Assembly (NCBI RefSeq): GCF_017916325.1 | Contig: NC_090169.1 | Location: 1,058,001-1,122,000 of the forward strand | Length of the DNA: 64,000 bases | Origin: Leishmania martiniquensis | Taxonomy: Eukaryota; Euglenozoa; Kinetoplastea; Trypanosomatida; Trypanosomatidae | Reading direction: 5' to 3' | Shown: piece after piece, positions 8,896-19,381 of the stretch | Layout: every line of letters begins with the position of its first letter | Numbering within the stretch: position 1 is the first letter of the stretch | The notes under the pieces: model-generated | The model's input: the letters and a program-made list of their open reading frames with translations, nothing else | Told to the model about the DNA's origin: nothing | Database searches by the model: none | Made by a program: the position numbers and the translations under genes

Positions 8896-10740
8896 ATGCG
8901 GCGGCGCTGCTATTCTTCATTTAGGGTCAAAGCAGAATGCGACTCAAGCCCTGGCTCCCGTCTGGCTGGCGCGTCGCTGCTCCAGTACATTCTTGCGCTC
9001 GCGTTAGCAGCCGCTGCCGGTCATGCGACGATGGCAGGGGCAGCTGCAGCGACGGCCTTGGCGGATGGAGGTGTACGCGGAATGATCACGAGTGATTCAG
9101 GCGATGGGTTGTCGGTCAACGGTTCGGGCAAGAACCTCGGTGTGTCTGGCTGGGTGTCGCTGATCATGGCGGACTCGATCCTCTTGGTGTTTGCCGCCCT
9201 TTTTGCCGGCCTCACGCTGGCGCTGCTCGGCCTCGACACCCTGTCGCTCGAGATCATCGCGGACAGCGGCTCCGAACCGGACAAGACGTACGCGCAGAAG
9301 ATCTTGCCCATCCGCCACCTTGGCAACCAACTCCTGTGCACGCTTATTCTGGGGAATGTCATGGTGAACACACTCATCGCGCAGATCACCGACTCTCACA
9401 TCCACGGATGGGTAGCCACGGCTGTCTCTACCGCGTTGACAACGCTCGGCGGCGAGGTTATTCCGCAAGCCCTCATGTCGGCGCATGCGCTGCAGGTCGG
9501 CTCCAAGTCTGCGCCGCTTGTGAAGTTCTTCGTGTTCATCTTTTGGCCTGTCTGCAAGCCGCTAAGCATAATTTTAGACAAGTTCATTGGCAAAGATCCT
9601 GGTCAGATTTACGAGCGCAACGAGCTGAAGAAGCTCATGTTCATGCATGCTGCCCGCAGCGCCGAGTCCGGCATCGGCGCCGGCGAAGTCGATCTGATGG
9701 TTGGCGCCATGGAGCTGCACGAGAAGACGGTGATGGAGGTGATGACGCCGGTGAGCGACATGCTCATGCTCGAGGCGAATGAGCGGCTGAACGAGGAGAC
9801 GATCCAACTTATCTCCGACCGCGGACACAGCCGAATCCCCGTTTACCAAACGACGAAGAACAACGTCATTGGCGTGTTGTTCGCGAAGGACCTGCTCATG
9901 GCCAATCCGCAGGAGAACACCAAGGTGCTTCTACTGGTCAAGTTCTACAACCGCCGCTGCCACGTCGTGCCCTCGGAGACAAAGCTCATCTCCATGCTCA
10001 AGTACTTCCAGACCGGTAAGTCCCACATTGCCCTTGTGCAGGAGGTGCAGCAGCGCCCCTATGGGGACCCGTACTATGAAGTGAAAGGCCTGGTGACCAT
10101 GGAGGACATCATTGAGGAGCTCATCCACAGCGAGATCTTTGATGAGTACGACATCGATCCACAGCAGATTCAGCACGCGACGCTTGGCAATGCCTCGACC
10201 CTGGCGAAGCGGCAGGTCGGCCTCACCTCCAAATGCTCTCGCCGCGTCCACCTCAACCACAATGAGCTGCGCGCCGCTGCCCTCTTCCTGTGCGAGTCAC
10301 TGCCTGAGCTAGGCATGGAGGATGTGTCGGCGCTGATGCAGGGCATGACGGAGTGCACCACCGTATATCGCGTTCGGGCACCGAAGGACGCACGCGGCAT
10401 GACAGATGACGACAAGCAGAATGTGTGGCTTTATCGAGAGGGGGTACCGTCGTCTGTGTTCACTCTCGTCGTGTCGGGCCGTGTTGAAGTGTTTGCGGGA
10501 AAGGAGTCGATCGCGCTCGAGATGGGCAGCTGGTCGCTGCTAGCGACCGATGCACTGTCGTCTGACCTGTTTGTACCCACATTTAGTTGCCGTGTCATTC
10601 AGGACTCGACGCTCATGCAAATCACGCGGGAGGCCTATGTTGAGATGCTGCGCATCTGTAATAACCCCATTAGTGACACGTCGAGGGGCACTTCGTCGGG
10701 TGTGAACATGGACAGAAGGGCGTCCGCCGAATCTCTCTAA
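8896..10740 (+). CDS. CNNM/DUF21 family membrane protein with CBS pair and cyclic-nucleotide-binding-like domain
   Basis: The 614-residue product belongs to the CNNM (ancient conserved domain protein)/CorC superfamily, whose members handle Mg2+ or other divalent cations at membranes. A hydrophobic N-terminal segment (residues 27-44) is followed by the CNNM transmembrane domain at about 85-250. That domain carries the helix AALFAGLTLALLGLDTL and the family motif GGEVIPQAL at 185-193. A CBS pair follows: CBS1 at about 282-335 (VMTPVSDMLMLE, RIPVYQ, NNVIGVLFAKDLL) and CBS2 at about 355-410, ending GLVTMEDIIEELI. Residues of about 475-600 resemble the cyclic-nucleotide-binding-like domain found at the end of metazoan CNNMs (LYREGVPSSVFTLVVSGRVEVFAG). 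The ATG at 8896 is the first after the acceptor-like AG at 8828-8829. Direction of transport and substrate are not shown by the sequence. Confidence 0.92.
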   Translation: MRRRCYSSFRVKAECDSSPGSRLAGASLLQYILALALAAAAGHATMAGAAAATALADGGVRGMITSDSGDGLSVNGSGKNLGVSGWVSLIMADSILLVFAALFAGLTLALLGLDTLSLEIIADSGSEPDKTYAQKILPIRHLGNQLLCTLILGNVMVNTLIAQITDSHIHGWVATAVSTALTTLGGEVIPQALMSAHALQVGSKSAPLVKFFVFIFWPVCKPLSIILDKFIGKDPGQIYERNELKKLMFMHAARSAESGIGAGEVDLMVGAMELHEKTVMEVMTPVSDMLMLEANERLNEETIQLISDRGHSRIPVYQTTKNNVIGVLFAKDLLMANPQENTKVLLLVKFYNRRCHVVPSETKLISMLKYFQTGKSHIALVQEVQQRPYGDPYYEVKGLVTMEDIIEELIHSEIFDEYDIDPQQIQHATLGNASTLAKRQVGLTSKCSRRVHLNHNELRAAALFLCESLPELGMEDVSALMQGMTECTTVYRVRAPKDARGMTDDDKQNVWLYREGVPSSVFTLVVSGRVEVFAGKESIALEMGSWSLLATDALSSDLFVPTFSCRVIQDSTLMQITREAYVEMLRICNNPISDTSRGTSSGVNMDRRASAESL

Positions 10741-11121
10741 GAGAGAGCGAAAGGAAGCGAGCAAGAAAGGGGAGCCGAGTTGGTGCGCTGTCGTGTGCGG
10801 GGCCCTTTCCGTTTTTTGACACGTCGACGCACACGCCCCACAGCGCTCGTCATCGCCAACGCTTTTTTTTTGTTCCTTTCTTCTGTTCGTGCTTGCCGCT
10901 CGTCTTTTTCTCATTTCTCATTTTGTGCACTCGACTGGACATCACCTCAATGCCTCTTCCCCTCTCCCTTGTTCTTTTTGCTGTCCTCTTCCCCTTGCTA
11001 CCGCGCTTTGGGGGCCTCTGTACATGTGAAAGTCGATGTGTGTGCTTGCTGGTCTCGTTTGCGCAATCGCGGCAGGCACCACGTCTGCCTCTCTGTTCCT
11101 CTGTTCGTCTCTCTCTCTCTT

Positions 11122-11140
11122 TGTGTGTGTGTGTGTGTGC
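11122..11140. repeat. TG dinucleotide microsatellite
   Basis: A short uninterrupted (TG)n run lies in the 3' flank of the CNNM gene. This is typical of Leishmania intergenic DNA. Confidence 0.8.
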
Positions 11141-11744
11141 TGCCCTCGCAGTAGCGAAAGCTACTATGGCTTCGCTTACTTTTCTCTTGCTTTCACCGCG
11201 AAGGGCCCCGCCCTATCCTCGGTCGGCATCGCACGCGCCATGAAACGTTCCTATCAGGAGGGAGTGCAAGCGGGGAGAGAAATGGGGAGGCGAGGGCTGC
11301 ACACAAGTGCTAGCGGTTGGACATGGGCAACGGGGGTGAAGCGGAGGTCACGCGGTATTGGCCATGGGAGAAGAGAGCGCGAAGAAGTAGCAGAAGACTA
11401 TGTGTGTGTGAAAAGAAACCTGCATGACTCAGTTACCCTCTCTGTCTCGCATCTGTTGCGCCTACGCTCCTCTCCTCTCGAACCTTCATTATGCTCGAGC
11501 CTGTCGCGGGTATTGGGCGCACCCCTGTGCACGAGAGTGGGATCAAGGAGCGCGTGGGATGGAACCTAATTCTGTGTCAGTGTCTCCGTGGGTGTTGATG
11601 TCTGTGGAGCGAATCGCACCGCCATGTGTGCGCTTGTCTATTGGAAATGGGGGAGGGCTTTGCTTGTGAGTGTGTCAGGCAAGCAGCAACAGAGCTCAGC
11701 CTCCATATTCCCATTCTTGCTCCATGACCAACGGCTCACCTTTT

Positions 11745-12180
11745 CTGCCGTACCGCACGCGGGTCAGCGGCGCCCAACGCCGCGGCCTCCCACAGTCTCG
11801 GGTGCCGGCCACACGCGCATGCCGCCTCCCGGGCCGCCCCACAGCAGCCCCCTTGCATGTGCCGGTTGCCACCGGAGTCCACCCCTCTCGGGGCAGCTCA
11901 GGCCCCCTCGGCAGCGGTGGGCAGAGTGAGGGCCGCGCGGCTTGCGCTTCAGTCGCGCCGATACCTCCTTCGCTCCATGATTCACGCGAGCCTCTTCACG
12001 GCCGCGCGCCGCTCCGACGCATCGCTTTGAGTTTCTTACGCTGTAGACTCCCCTCCTCCACCTCGTCGTCACCACAAGCGGCTCGGGATCAGTAGGGCAT
12101 AGGGGCTCGCATGGCATCCCCCACAGAGCGTGGGCACCGCGCCCTCAGGCACCACGCGCCCGCTGCGGTGCGCGTTGCCC
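11745..12180 (+). mobile_element. SIDER-like interspersed repeat, family A, copy 1 (inverted relative to copies 2-4)
   Basis: This segment is close to the reverse complement of 50722-51144, 57895-58405 and 62948-63458. The homology begins with CTGCCGTACCGC at 11745 and fades after GCTGCGGTG near 12170. It carries several substitutions relative to the other three copies (for example CACGCGGG where they have CGCGCGGG), so it is the oldest or least homogenised copy. Size, GC richness and position in a presumed 3'UTR match Leishmania SIDER retroposons. The name SIDER is an inference, since I did not compare it with a consensus. ORFs inside it (for example 11670-12095) are by-products of GC-rich sequence. 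Confidence 0.7.
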
Positions 12181-12785
12181 ATCGTGGGGTCTTCTGGGAC
12201 TGCTTGATTGGAAGTGAAAGGTTGAGCGCGGAAAAGCGGCTTGATAGACCCTTCAGGGAGGATGAGATGTGTGGGCTCTTCTGAGCCATGCACAGAATGC
12301 TTGGCGACACTCCGACACTCCGACACACACACACACACAGAAAAATCACCGTAGTGGCAGGAGCAGCGAACGGAAAAGAAAACAACAGAAAAGGAGAAGT
12401 GGCCCGTTGTCGGCAACTGCTATTGTGAATGGCGCCGCGTCGCCATTGCGAATGCATGGGCACGTGAGTGAAAGGGCAACGAAAGCATGTCGGCGTGCAT
12501 GGCGGCAGAGTGTGGCGTTGCCTTCCTATGATTCTCTTCATGGTGATCATACTCTCGCTCATGTCGAACTGTTCTTCTCCATTTTGGACCAAGGGAGGTG
12601 ACAACGCAGGCGTATGCCTTGTGTGCTCCCTTGTGAAACACCGGTGCTCTCTCCTCTGCCGAGGAGAAGAAAACGCCACCGCAGTGCGCCTCTCACGCGT
12701 TTCTTTCACTCAGCGAACACGTCAGGGCTCGCTTGTCTGGCGAATTTTTTTTCTCTCTCGTTGGCGTCTACCTCTGTCACGCGTG

Positions 12786-12787
12786 AG
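12786..12787 (+). promoter_or_regulatory. Predicted spliced-leader acceptor for Vps52
   Basis: This AG directly follows the pyrimidine tract 12745-12779 and sits 11 nt before the ATG at 12798. It argues against the upstream in-frame extension that begins with GTG at 12468. Confidence 0.5.
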
Positions 12788-12797
12788 TCGACCGCAT

Positions 12798-15530
12798 ATG
12801 AGCAGCAGTGCCAAGGAGGCCGAAAGTGCTGAGTTTGCGCTCTGCCGGCTCGAGGAAATTGACGAGCTTCTCGCTGCTGCCAACGGCGACGAGGATGACT
12901 CGCAGGCTTCCAACTTAGCGCAGTATCTGCGAAGTGGCCAGGATCTCGAGAGCGCGTTGAGCCTGCATGAGGAGCAGCTGCGTGACTTTCGAGACAGCTT
13001 CATTCAGGCCCAAGTCAGCCAGGCAGAGCAGATTGGGCAACTCTATCACGAGTTCAGCGCGTGCGAGAAACACATCGTTGACTTTGAAGAAGAGATTCTG
13101 ACCTTCCAGCGCAAACTGGAAGGCAGCGCCAATGACATCGTCTACATGCAGCAGCTGGCGGACGGTTTGGCGCGGAGGGTAAACAACAGGCGCCAGGTGA
13201 GCGACAGGATCAGCGAGGTCTATAGCGTCCTGCAGAAGTGCGATTCCTTTTGCGACGTCATTTGCAACAACAGCGTCGACGCGGACTATCTGACAAACTT
13301 GCGCGAGCTGAGCCGCCGGCTGGCGTTTCTATCCGGCAACAAAGCCCTCCACTCCTCCGCTGTGGACAACGAGATCCGTCCCAAGTTGACAGCCGCCGCA
13401 TACAAAGCAGGTGGTAAGCTGCAGCGCTTTCTCACCAAGAAGATCCTCGCCCTTGCCGAGGACCCGGCGCGTACCGTCGAGGAGCAGCAGTCGCTGGAGG
13501 AAAGCGCGCAGTTCGCCTTCCGCTTCCTTCAACTCTACAACCCTCCGGTCGCAATAGAGGTTACGAAGCTGTACATACGTTATATGTCCCAGTCGTATGT
13601 GAAGCAGTCTCGCCTCTTGGTTGCCCAGTTCTCGGAGGTGACCGCAATGCACGCTGACCCGCTCGAGCCACTTCTGTCGGCGGAGGAAGTGCGAGAGATG
13701 GCGAGCAACCGTGACATAGGTGCCCCGCCCGGCAACCAGGTGAACCCAGCACCAGTAAACTTTCCGGGTCGCACACTGGCACGACGCGAACGGAGCGTGT
13801 CGCAGCACATGAGTGGCTTCACCAGCTTAACGCCGGCAGCTTCGGCGCTCTCGAAGGCTGAGTCGCTTCGCCTCCTGCGTGCAGCGACTTTTGAGGACTC
13901 TGTGAGGGTGGTGAGCGCGCTGGGGGTGCGTTTTGGCAAGCTGCACGTTGACACAGCCGTGACGGCACAGCTGGATCAGTGCAACAGCTGGTTGTGGCAC
14001 TTCACTCGCTTCTTTAAGGAGGTGGTGAACACATGTGAGTCTGAATGCCGCTTCATCGGCAACTTCTTCTGTGCCTCTGGCGACATCGAAGGTGGCGAGG
14101 ACTTCACGAGTGCGGAGCGGATTGCTCGTGCGGTGCTTGGGCCTGCAGTGCGCGATGTAGAGACATCAGTCATGGGGGACTTGCCCCTCGTGATGGAGCG
14201 GACCGAGGTACTGGCGGCGCTGCGGGTACTGGAGACGGTTAAGCAGCACCTCTGCACCTCGCTGGATCCCATCCCGCTTCTGCTGCTGAGCGGTGTGCTG
14301 GAGATGTCTAAGGCGGCGTTACGCAACTCGCTGCGGGCAGCTTTCCATAATGACGAGCTCGTCCTGGCCTTCTTGCCGACGCTGAAGCTGTCTCCGTTCT
14401 ACCGCGCTGCCGCGAGGGAGAGCAGCTGGGAAGATATTCTCGGCAGCAAACTCTACTGCGCCACGTTAGGGCCTCACCCGCTCGTCTACCGCGTCTGCGG
14501 TGTGCTGAGTCAGCTGGAGTACCTCAACACCGCGGCGGTGCATTCCTCCGCCTTCGCTCGTGGCAGAAAAGGTGCCTTCGACCCCTTTGTCTCCACCTTC
14601 GTGAAGAACTGCCTCGCCCACATGATGACCTTCGTGGGTCAGCTGAAACGCCGCCACGCGAACCCGCTGGCGCAGCAGGTATTTGCGTGCACTAATGTGT
14701 ACACGGTGCTAGCGACGTGGCGAGAGCTCATGTTGCTCAGCGGCGACGGGGCCGAAGGGGTAACAGCGACGTCTGGTCCAGCTTCTCCTAGAACGAACAA
14801 CCGCAACATACCTGGTGGGCGCTTGCACTTCGACGCCGGCGAGTCGGATCTGTCAGCAACCTCACCTGCAGGGGCTCCGGCTGCTAGCAATTGCGCCGAT
14901 TCTAGCAGCATGTGGCACCACACGCATTATCTGGAGAGTCATCTGCAAGATGCTATTCAGGGCTGGGTGCTCGCTGAGCGGGAAAGCCGCTATTCATTGT
15001 GGAGCTACCTTCTCGTGTGCGTCGACGAAGCGACAAAGGCACTGGGGGCGGATTTCTTTGACTCCGCTAACGAGCTTTCATCTGCTGCGCGTTGCCGAAG
15101 CGCTACGACGGCAGCCACACAGTCAGACCTGCCTCTACCCCACTCCGCTCTGCCAGCAGAAGTGAGCGAAAGCGTCGTGCTCAAGGCAGCCGCGCAGTTC
15201 CACGAGCATTGGCAGGTAGAGGCGGTGAGGATGGCCGAGTTGGTGAGAAAGGCAGTGCAGCAGGCACTGGGTCGCACTCTTGACGGCCGTAGCGCCGGCA
15301 GCGCAGCGGCCAGTTGCACGCCAGCGGCCGCCGCTGTCCAGCAGCGGCAGTGCGATGAGCTTTCTACGCTTGTGCTGAGTGCTCTCTTTGCGATGCTGGT
15401 GGAGGCACATAGGAAACTGGCCCTCCTTGCCGCGAAGTTCTTCAGCAGCAACCGCGAGCTGCAGTCGACGATCGTTAACAACACGACTGTGCGCCACGAA
15501 CTATCCCGCCTACTGGAACCGAGCTCTTAG
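12798..15530 (+). CDS. VPS52: Vps52-like subunit of the GARP/EARP tethering complex
   Basis: The predicted protein has 910 residues, within reach of fungal and animal Vps52 (about 640-720) plus insertions. Vps52 is a core subunit of GARP, which tethers endosome-derived vesicles at the trans-Golgi, and of the related EARP complex. The order of conserved features fits. An N-terminal coiled coil (residues 55-135: LYHEFSACEKHIVDFEEEIL, then QLADGLARRVNNRRQVSDRI) matches the Vps52 pattern around NRQ. The segment FAFRFLQLYNPPVAIEVTKL (about 239-258) matches the Vps52 motif where a YRFF-QFLL block is followed by a helix. SECRFIGNFFCASG, near the middle, matches the family's EYLFICEFFVVSG. A low-complexity insertion (near window 14760-14900) separates the later helical regions. 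The long open frame begins with GTG at 12468; I use the ATG just after the predicted acceptor. No membrane span is expected. Confidence 0.8.
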   Translation: MSSSAKEAESAEFALCRLEEIDELLAAANGDEDDSQASNLAQYLRSGQDLESALSLHEEQLRDFRDSFIQAQVSQAEQIGQLYHEFSACEKHIVDFEEEILTFQRKLEGSANDIVYMQQLADGLARRVNNRRQVSDRISEVYSVLQKCDSFCDVICNNSVDADYLTNLRELSRRLAFLSGNKALHSSAVDNEIRPKLTAAAYKAGGKLQRFLTKKILALAEDPARTVEEQQSLEESAQFAFRFLQLYNPPVAIEVTKLYIRYMSQSYVKQSRLLVAQFSEVTAMHADPLEPLLSAEEVREMASNRDIGAPPGNQVNPAPVNFPGRTLARRERSVSQHMSGFTSLTPAASALSKAESLRLLRAATFEDSVRVVSALGVRFGKLHVDTAVTAQLDQCNSWLWHFTRFFKEVVNTCESECRFIGNFFCASGDIEGGEDFTSAERIARAVLGPAVRDVETSVMGDLPLVMERTEVLAALRVLETVKQHLCTSLDPIPLLLLSGVLEMSKAALRNSLRAAFHNDELVLAFLPTLKLSPFYRAAARESSWEDILGSKLYCATLGPHPLVYRVCGVLSQLEYLNTAAVHSSAFARGRKGAFDPFVSTFVKNCLAHMMTFVGQLKRRHANPLAQQVFACTNVYTVLATWRELMLLSGDGAEGVTATSGPASPRTNNRNIPGGRLHFDAGESDLSATSPAGAPAASNCADSSSMWHHTHYLESHLQDAIQGWVLAERESRYSLWSYLLVCVDEATKALGADFFDSANELSSAARCRSATTAATQSDLPLPHSALPAEVSESVVLKAAAQFHEHWQVEAVRMAELVRKAVQQALGRTLDGRSAGSAAASCTPAAAAVQQRQCDELSTLVLSALFAMLVEAHRKLALLAAKFFSSNRELQSTIVNNTTVRHELSRLLEPSS

Positions 15531-17512
15531 TTCAGTCATGATCGTGTCGTAGCGGCGTCGCGTGATGTTGCTGTCGGCGCCGCTCCCATTTTTTTCACAA
15601 ACCCGCGAGGCTGCGGCTGTGGCAGCGAACGTGCGGCTTCCGTTGCAGATGCCGCGCCGCTCCGGTTTTTACCTTGGGTTTGCTGCGGGTGTGCGTGTCT
15701 CCTTTACACCGTCTCTGAGGCGCTGCCCCTCCCCCTTTCTCATCCTCTCACTGGCCGACTTTCGGCTCGCGCGTTTGCTCTCACCATCACTAACGCCTTC
15801 ATGTGAGGGATACTTTCGATCCCGCGCGATATGTTTTTTTTTGTCGTGCGGCTTCGGCCTCGGTGTTTCTGTGCGTGCGTGAGTGTATCGATGCCTTCAC
15901 CTCCTCTACGTCTGCGCTGCTGCTCACATGCGTGCTGTTTGCCGGCTTGGTGAGCAAGCTGCGTCTCCCAATCGCAGTGGCTAATGATTGGGGTCGTTGC
16001 AAAGTGTCCGAGGCAGAAAGATAACGCAGCGAGAGTGAATCCTGCGCCTTGCCTCAGGGGCTCCGTTCAGGCACGCCGAGGTGTGGCTTTACTACGCGTT
16101 CAGTGCGCTGAGCAGTGCCTGCGCAACTTTCTCGTGCTCTAAGCGCCTCCGCCACGGCTTTCTTCATCTCGGAGGAGAATGGGGGTCCCCCTCTCCACGG
16201 CCTCAAGTTCTGCCCCCTCCCCTTCTTCCGCTCTTCGTTCTCTTCGCATGCTGGGCCCCACACCGCGACACCTGCGTCCTGCAGCGCCCCTTCCTCGGCG
16301 GGAGGCTACACGCAGCCTGCCGTCCCCCAGCGGGTGCAATTGGTGCGGGTGCATCGAGGCGATCGGCACTCCCCCCTCTCCCCCCGGCGTGTGGTGCGCG
16401 TGCGGGCAGTGAGGGAGAGGGCGACCGCCACTCGTGAGTGCGGAGGGGCAGGGGACCGACTCGTTGGTGACGATGCAGCAATAGAAGTCAGGGTGACGCC
16501 CGGGAGCGGCCACGGTGCAGGTCGTGGAGCCGGACCGTGGACGCGTGTCTCTTGGGTGACGGCATGCCGTGCAGCGGAGTTGGCGTGGCGCCGATGACGC
16601 AGGAGGCAGCCGCTGAAGGGGACGGGGAAGTAGAGGCGTAGCCCGTTAGGCGCACGACCTGCTTTGACAGCCAACGGTTCGCTCTAGACGGCCTGGACGC
16701 AGGTGTACCGCGCGCGAGAGGGGCGGGGGGAAGGAAGAGGAGCACGTGTGCTGTTCCCTTATGCTGGATATGATCAAAGGTTTGCGCAGACACGGCAAGG
16801 GGAAGAGAGAGTCGTATGGGACATCGGCCATGACGATGGGGAAAGGTTTGAACAGACTAAGCGATATTAGAGGACTTGCCGGTGTCACCAAGGGCGAAAG
16901 AAAAAGTTGTGAAAACTTTTTTATCGGGTCTGTCGGATGTCAACTCGGCGCAGGCACAAGTGAGAGCAAAACTGGCATAAGATCCTGCAGGTACGGGGGG
17001 AGCCTCTCCTGCGATGCCCCACCTTATCACTGGTGCTCGTTGAGGACTAGCGTGATGAATGTGTGTATCGGTGCCACTGGATGTGAAGGATGTGCGCCCT
17101 TGTCTGTCTGGAAGGCAGGCGCATCGAAGACCTGACGTGACTTGGGGGCGTGAACGGTAGGACGGGGGTCGCCTTAGGATGTGGATGTTCCGTATGTTGA
17201 AAAGCGGACCTCTACGCGCTGCCGATGCCTCTCTCTCTTGCATGGACCGCGCTCTTTAGCCTGCTCTGTCCTTTTCCGGCTCTGTCTTTTGTGAACTCCG
17301 CTGCCTCTCTCGTGTTCATCCGTGGAGTCTTCGTAGGATGCTGCTTTTTTCGCTTCACTGCTGATGCACGATCGCTGTGGCGCATGCGTGCTTTGCTAAG
17401 TGGTGAACGATTTGCGTGACACTTCTTCGCGGGCAGTGGACGGCGGCCGCACACCTGCAGCGCTGCTTCGCCCCTCGCTCTGTACCGCAACGTACTCTCT
17501 TTTGGGCGTCTC
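15531..17512. other. Intergenic spacer carrying repeat B
   Basis: No gene seen. It contains C/T-rich blocks at 15700-15800 and 16160-16260, the family B repeat at 16281-16755, and about 0.75 kb of unique sequence before the reductase gene. That unique part includes T-rich tracts near 17225-17360. Confidence 0.6.
16281..16755 (+). mobile_element. SIDER-like interspersed repeat, family B, copy 1
   Basis: This 475-bp segment is, by eye, identical along its whole length to 60609-61083 in the same orientation. It starts GCAGCGCCCCTTCC and ends CACGTGTGCTGTT. Homology on the left may continue as CTGCGT separated by two mismatches. It lies downstream of Vps52, so probably in its 3'UTR. The purine-rich right end (GGGGGGAAGGAAGAGG) could be the remnant of an A-rich retroposon tail. 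I saw no target-site duplication. The assignment to the SIDER class rests on size, composition and location. Confidence 0.75.
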
Positions 17513-19381
17513 ATGACGCAGTTTACAATCCTTTACGGAACGCAGACTGGCAACGCCGAGCGGCTCGCGCTGCGCATTGCTCGACTGACGCTTCGCCAGG
17601 GGTTCGAAAGTGTTTGTTGCCTGCCCGCCGATGACGTGCCTATCGCTGAGTGGCCGCATACAGGTGGACCACTTCTCCTTGTCTGCTCCAACGCGAACCA
17701 GGGAGAGGCGCCCAACACGTTTCGCCGGTCGTGGGCTTCGCTGCTGCAACCCGCGGCCGCTGACAGCATGGAGAATCTGCAGTACGCTGTCTTCGGGCTT
17801 GGCGACTCTCTATACCTCAAGTTCAATCACATGGCCAAAATGGTGCACAATCGTCTTCGGCAGTTAGGTGGCACACCCATCGTGATGCGAGGGTTGGGCG
17901 ATGAGAGCGATGCGAAGGGGGTGGAGGAAACCCTGCAGCCCTGGCTCTCGGAGCTGTGGGCGGCCCTCGAGAAGCCATGCAAGCACAGCTCCACCGGAGG
18001 TGCGCCAGCGTACCCGCAGGGGGACGTTCCTTTCTTTCCCCTCTTCCGCATTGCACCTGCGGCGGAGGGGGATGAGGTCATCGGTGGCGCACCATCCTCT
18101 TCTGAGGCCGCCGCCGCACTGCCGCATTTTTCTGAGGCCGTGTTCTCCTGCGAGGTGGTCGTGAACAAGCGCCTCACATCTGTCTCGTGCAAGCAGGTGG
18201 TTCATCACCTTGAGCTGCGTGCGGGCTCTGACTGCGCGGCCGCCTCGGCGTACGATGTTGGCGATGCGCTCGGCATCTACTGCCCGAACCGTGAAGAGCT
18301 AGTGGAGGAGTTGCTGCACCGGCTGCAGCGAGACGGATCAGAGACGGTGGTGGTGACTCCAGACACATCGCATGGCCTCGCCCGTCAGCCCGCCCGCCCC
18401 TTCTTTGGGCGGCCCCTCTCGCTACATTCGTTGCTCCGTCACTACTTTGATCTCGAAGCGGTGGCCACCCAGGAGTTTTTGTGGATGCTCGCGCATGAAG
18501 TTGTTGGGACCGGCGAGGATGCGTGCGAGGTGCGTGGGCGCCTCTATGAGCTAGCGAATCCGTCCAATGTGAACGACTACCTTCAATATGCGCACCGTGA
18601 GAAGCGCAACGTGTGCGAGGTGCTGCATGACTTCAAGGATCTTCATCCCTCTCTGGAGTTGGTCTTGTCGTTCGCCATGCCTATGCTGCCGCGTTACTTT
18701 TCTGTGGCCTCGGCACCAGCGATGGATGGCGCCGACCGTTTTGACCTTTGCGTCGGGCTTTTGGACTGGCACACGCCACTGAAGCGCCACCGCACCGGCC
18801 TATGCAGCTCCTACCTCGTGAGGGCCTCACCAGGGACTCGGCTGACGTGTTTTGTTTGGCAGGGCTCCCTTGCCCTTCCGGCTACACCGGCGCCTTTGCT
18901 CTTTGTGGCGACGGGGACGGGCATAGCACCCGTACGCAGTATTCTGCGTCAGGCTGCCGGTCTTGCTGTGGAGGGCTGGAAGGATGTACCTGTCGTGCTT
19001 GTCTTTGGATGCCGCCATGAGGCGGAGGATTACCTCTACCGCGACGAATGGGCAATCCTGAAGGCGACGGGCCTTTTGCCCACTCTGCAGGTCATCCCAG
19101 CCTTCTCGCGAGACACCGCCAAGAAGGTTTATGTGCAGCACAAACTCGGCGAACACGCAAGACTGGTATCATCGTTTGTGCAGCCCGACAGCTCCGGCGC
19201 TCAGCCCGGCTTGGTCTACGTGTGCGGAAACGCGAAGCAGATGCCGAAGGACGTGCAACATACCCTCGAGCAGATTGTTGAAGCGACCGTGACGGAGGTC
19301 CAGGATGAGGCAGGGGCGGCTGCGTACCTCAGGGGACTTGCCCGCGCGGGCCGCTATCAGGTTGACTCGTGGTCGGCCTAG
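17513..19381 (+). CDS. TAH18: NADPH-dependent diflavin reductase, Tah18/NDOR1 family
   Basis: This 622-residue protein has the full three-part layout of a diflavin reductase. An FMN-binding flavodoxin domain at residues 4-150 has YGTQTGNAE at 8-16 and FGLGDSLYLKFN at 94-105. An FAD-binding domain at about 205-450 has RYFSVASAP at 394-402 and GLCSSYL at 429-435. The NADPH domain has GTGIAP at 468-473, FGCRHEAEDYLY at 498-509 and YVCGNAKQMPKDV at 569-581. Length matches NDOR1/Tah18 (about 600) rather than the membrane-anchored P450 reductases, since the N-terminus has no hydrophobic anchor and starts directly in the flavodoxin fold. The C-terminus YQVDSW resembles that of NDOR1, with a near-terminal Trp. 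Known role of the family: passing electrons from NADPH to the Dre2/anamorsin Fe-S protein for cytosolic Fe-S cluster assembly. No partner gene is visible here. Confidence 0.93.
   Translation: MTQFTILYGTQTGNAERLALRIARLTLRQGFESVCCLPADDVPIAEWPHTGGPLLLVCSNANQGEAPNTFRRSWASLLQPAAADSMENLQYAVFGLGDSLYLKFNHMAKMVHNRLRQLGGTPIVMRGLGDESDAKGVEETLQPWLSELWAALEKPCKHSSTGGAPAYPQGDVPFFPLFRIAPAAEGDEVIGGAPSSSEAAAALPHFSEAVFSCEVVVNKRLTSVSCKQVVHHLELRAGSDCAAASAYDVGDALGIYCPNREELVEELLHRLQRDGSETVVVTPDTSHGLARQPARPFFGRPLSLHSLLRHYFDLEAVATQEFLWMLAHEVVGTGEDACEVRGRLYELANPSNVNDYLQYAHREKRNVCEVLHDFKDLHPSLELVLSFAMPMLPRYFSVASAPAMDGADRFDLCVGLLDWHTPLKRHRTGLCSSYLVRASPGTRLTCFVWQGSLALPATPAPLLFVATGTGIAPVRSILRQAAGLAVEGWKDVPVVLVFGCRHEAEDYLYRDEWAILKATGLLPTLQVIPAFSRDTAKKVYVQHKLGEHARLVSSFVQPDSSGAQPGLVYVCGNAKQMPKDVQHTLEQIVEATVTEVQDEAGAAAYLRGLARAGRYQVDSWSA

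Larger units (their letters stand above)
10741..12797. other. Intergenic spacer carrying repeat A (inverted copy)
   Basis: No gene seen. Contents: a T/C-rich zone at 10861-11000, a TG dinucleotide run at about 11121-11140, the family A repeat at 11745-12180, a CA run at about 12322-12340, and the C/T tract 12745-12779 that precedes the Vps52 acceptor. Confidence 0.6.

Noticed and set aside
12468..12797. N-terminal extension of Vps52 (110 codons)
   Set aside because: The open frame begins with GTG. The strong polypyrimidine tract and AG at 12786-12787 lie inside it, so it should be removed from the mRNA, and the extension resembles nothing in Vps52.
16480..16490. AATAGAAG octamer in repeat B, resembling the cell-cycle element of trypanosomatid mRNAs
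   Set aside because: A single octamer per repeat (also at 60808 and near 49253) is expected by chance and there is no clustering near a DNA-replication gene.
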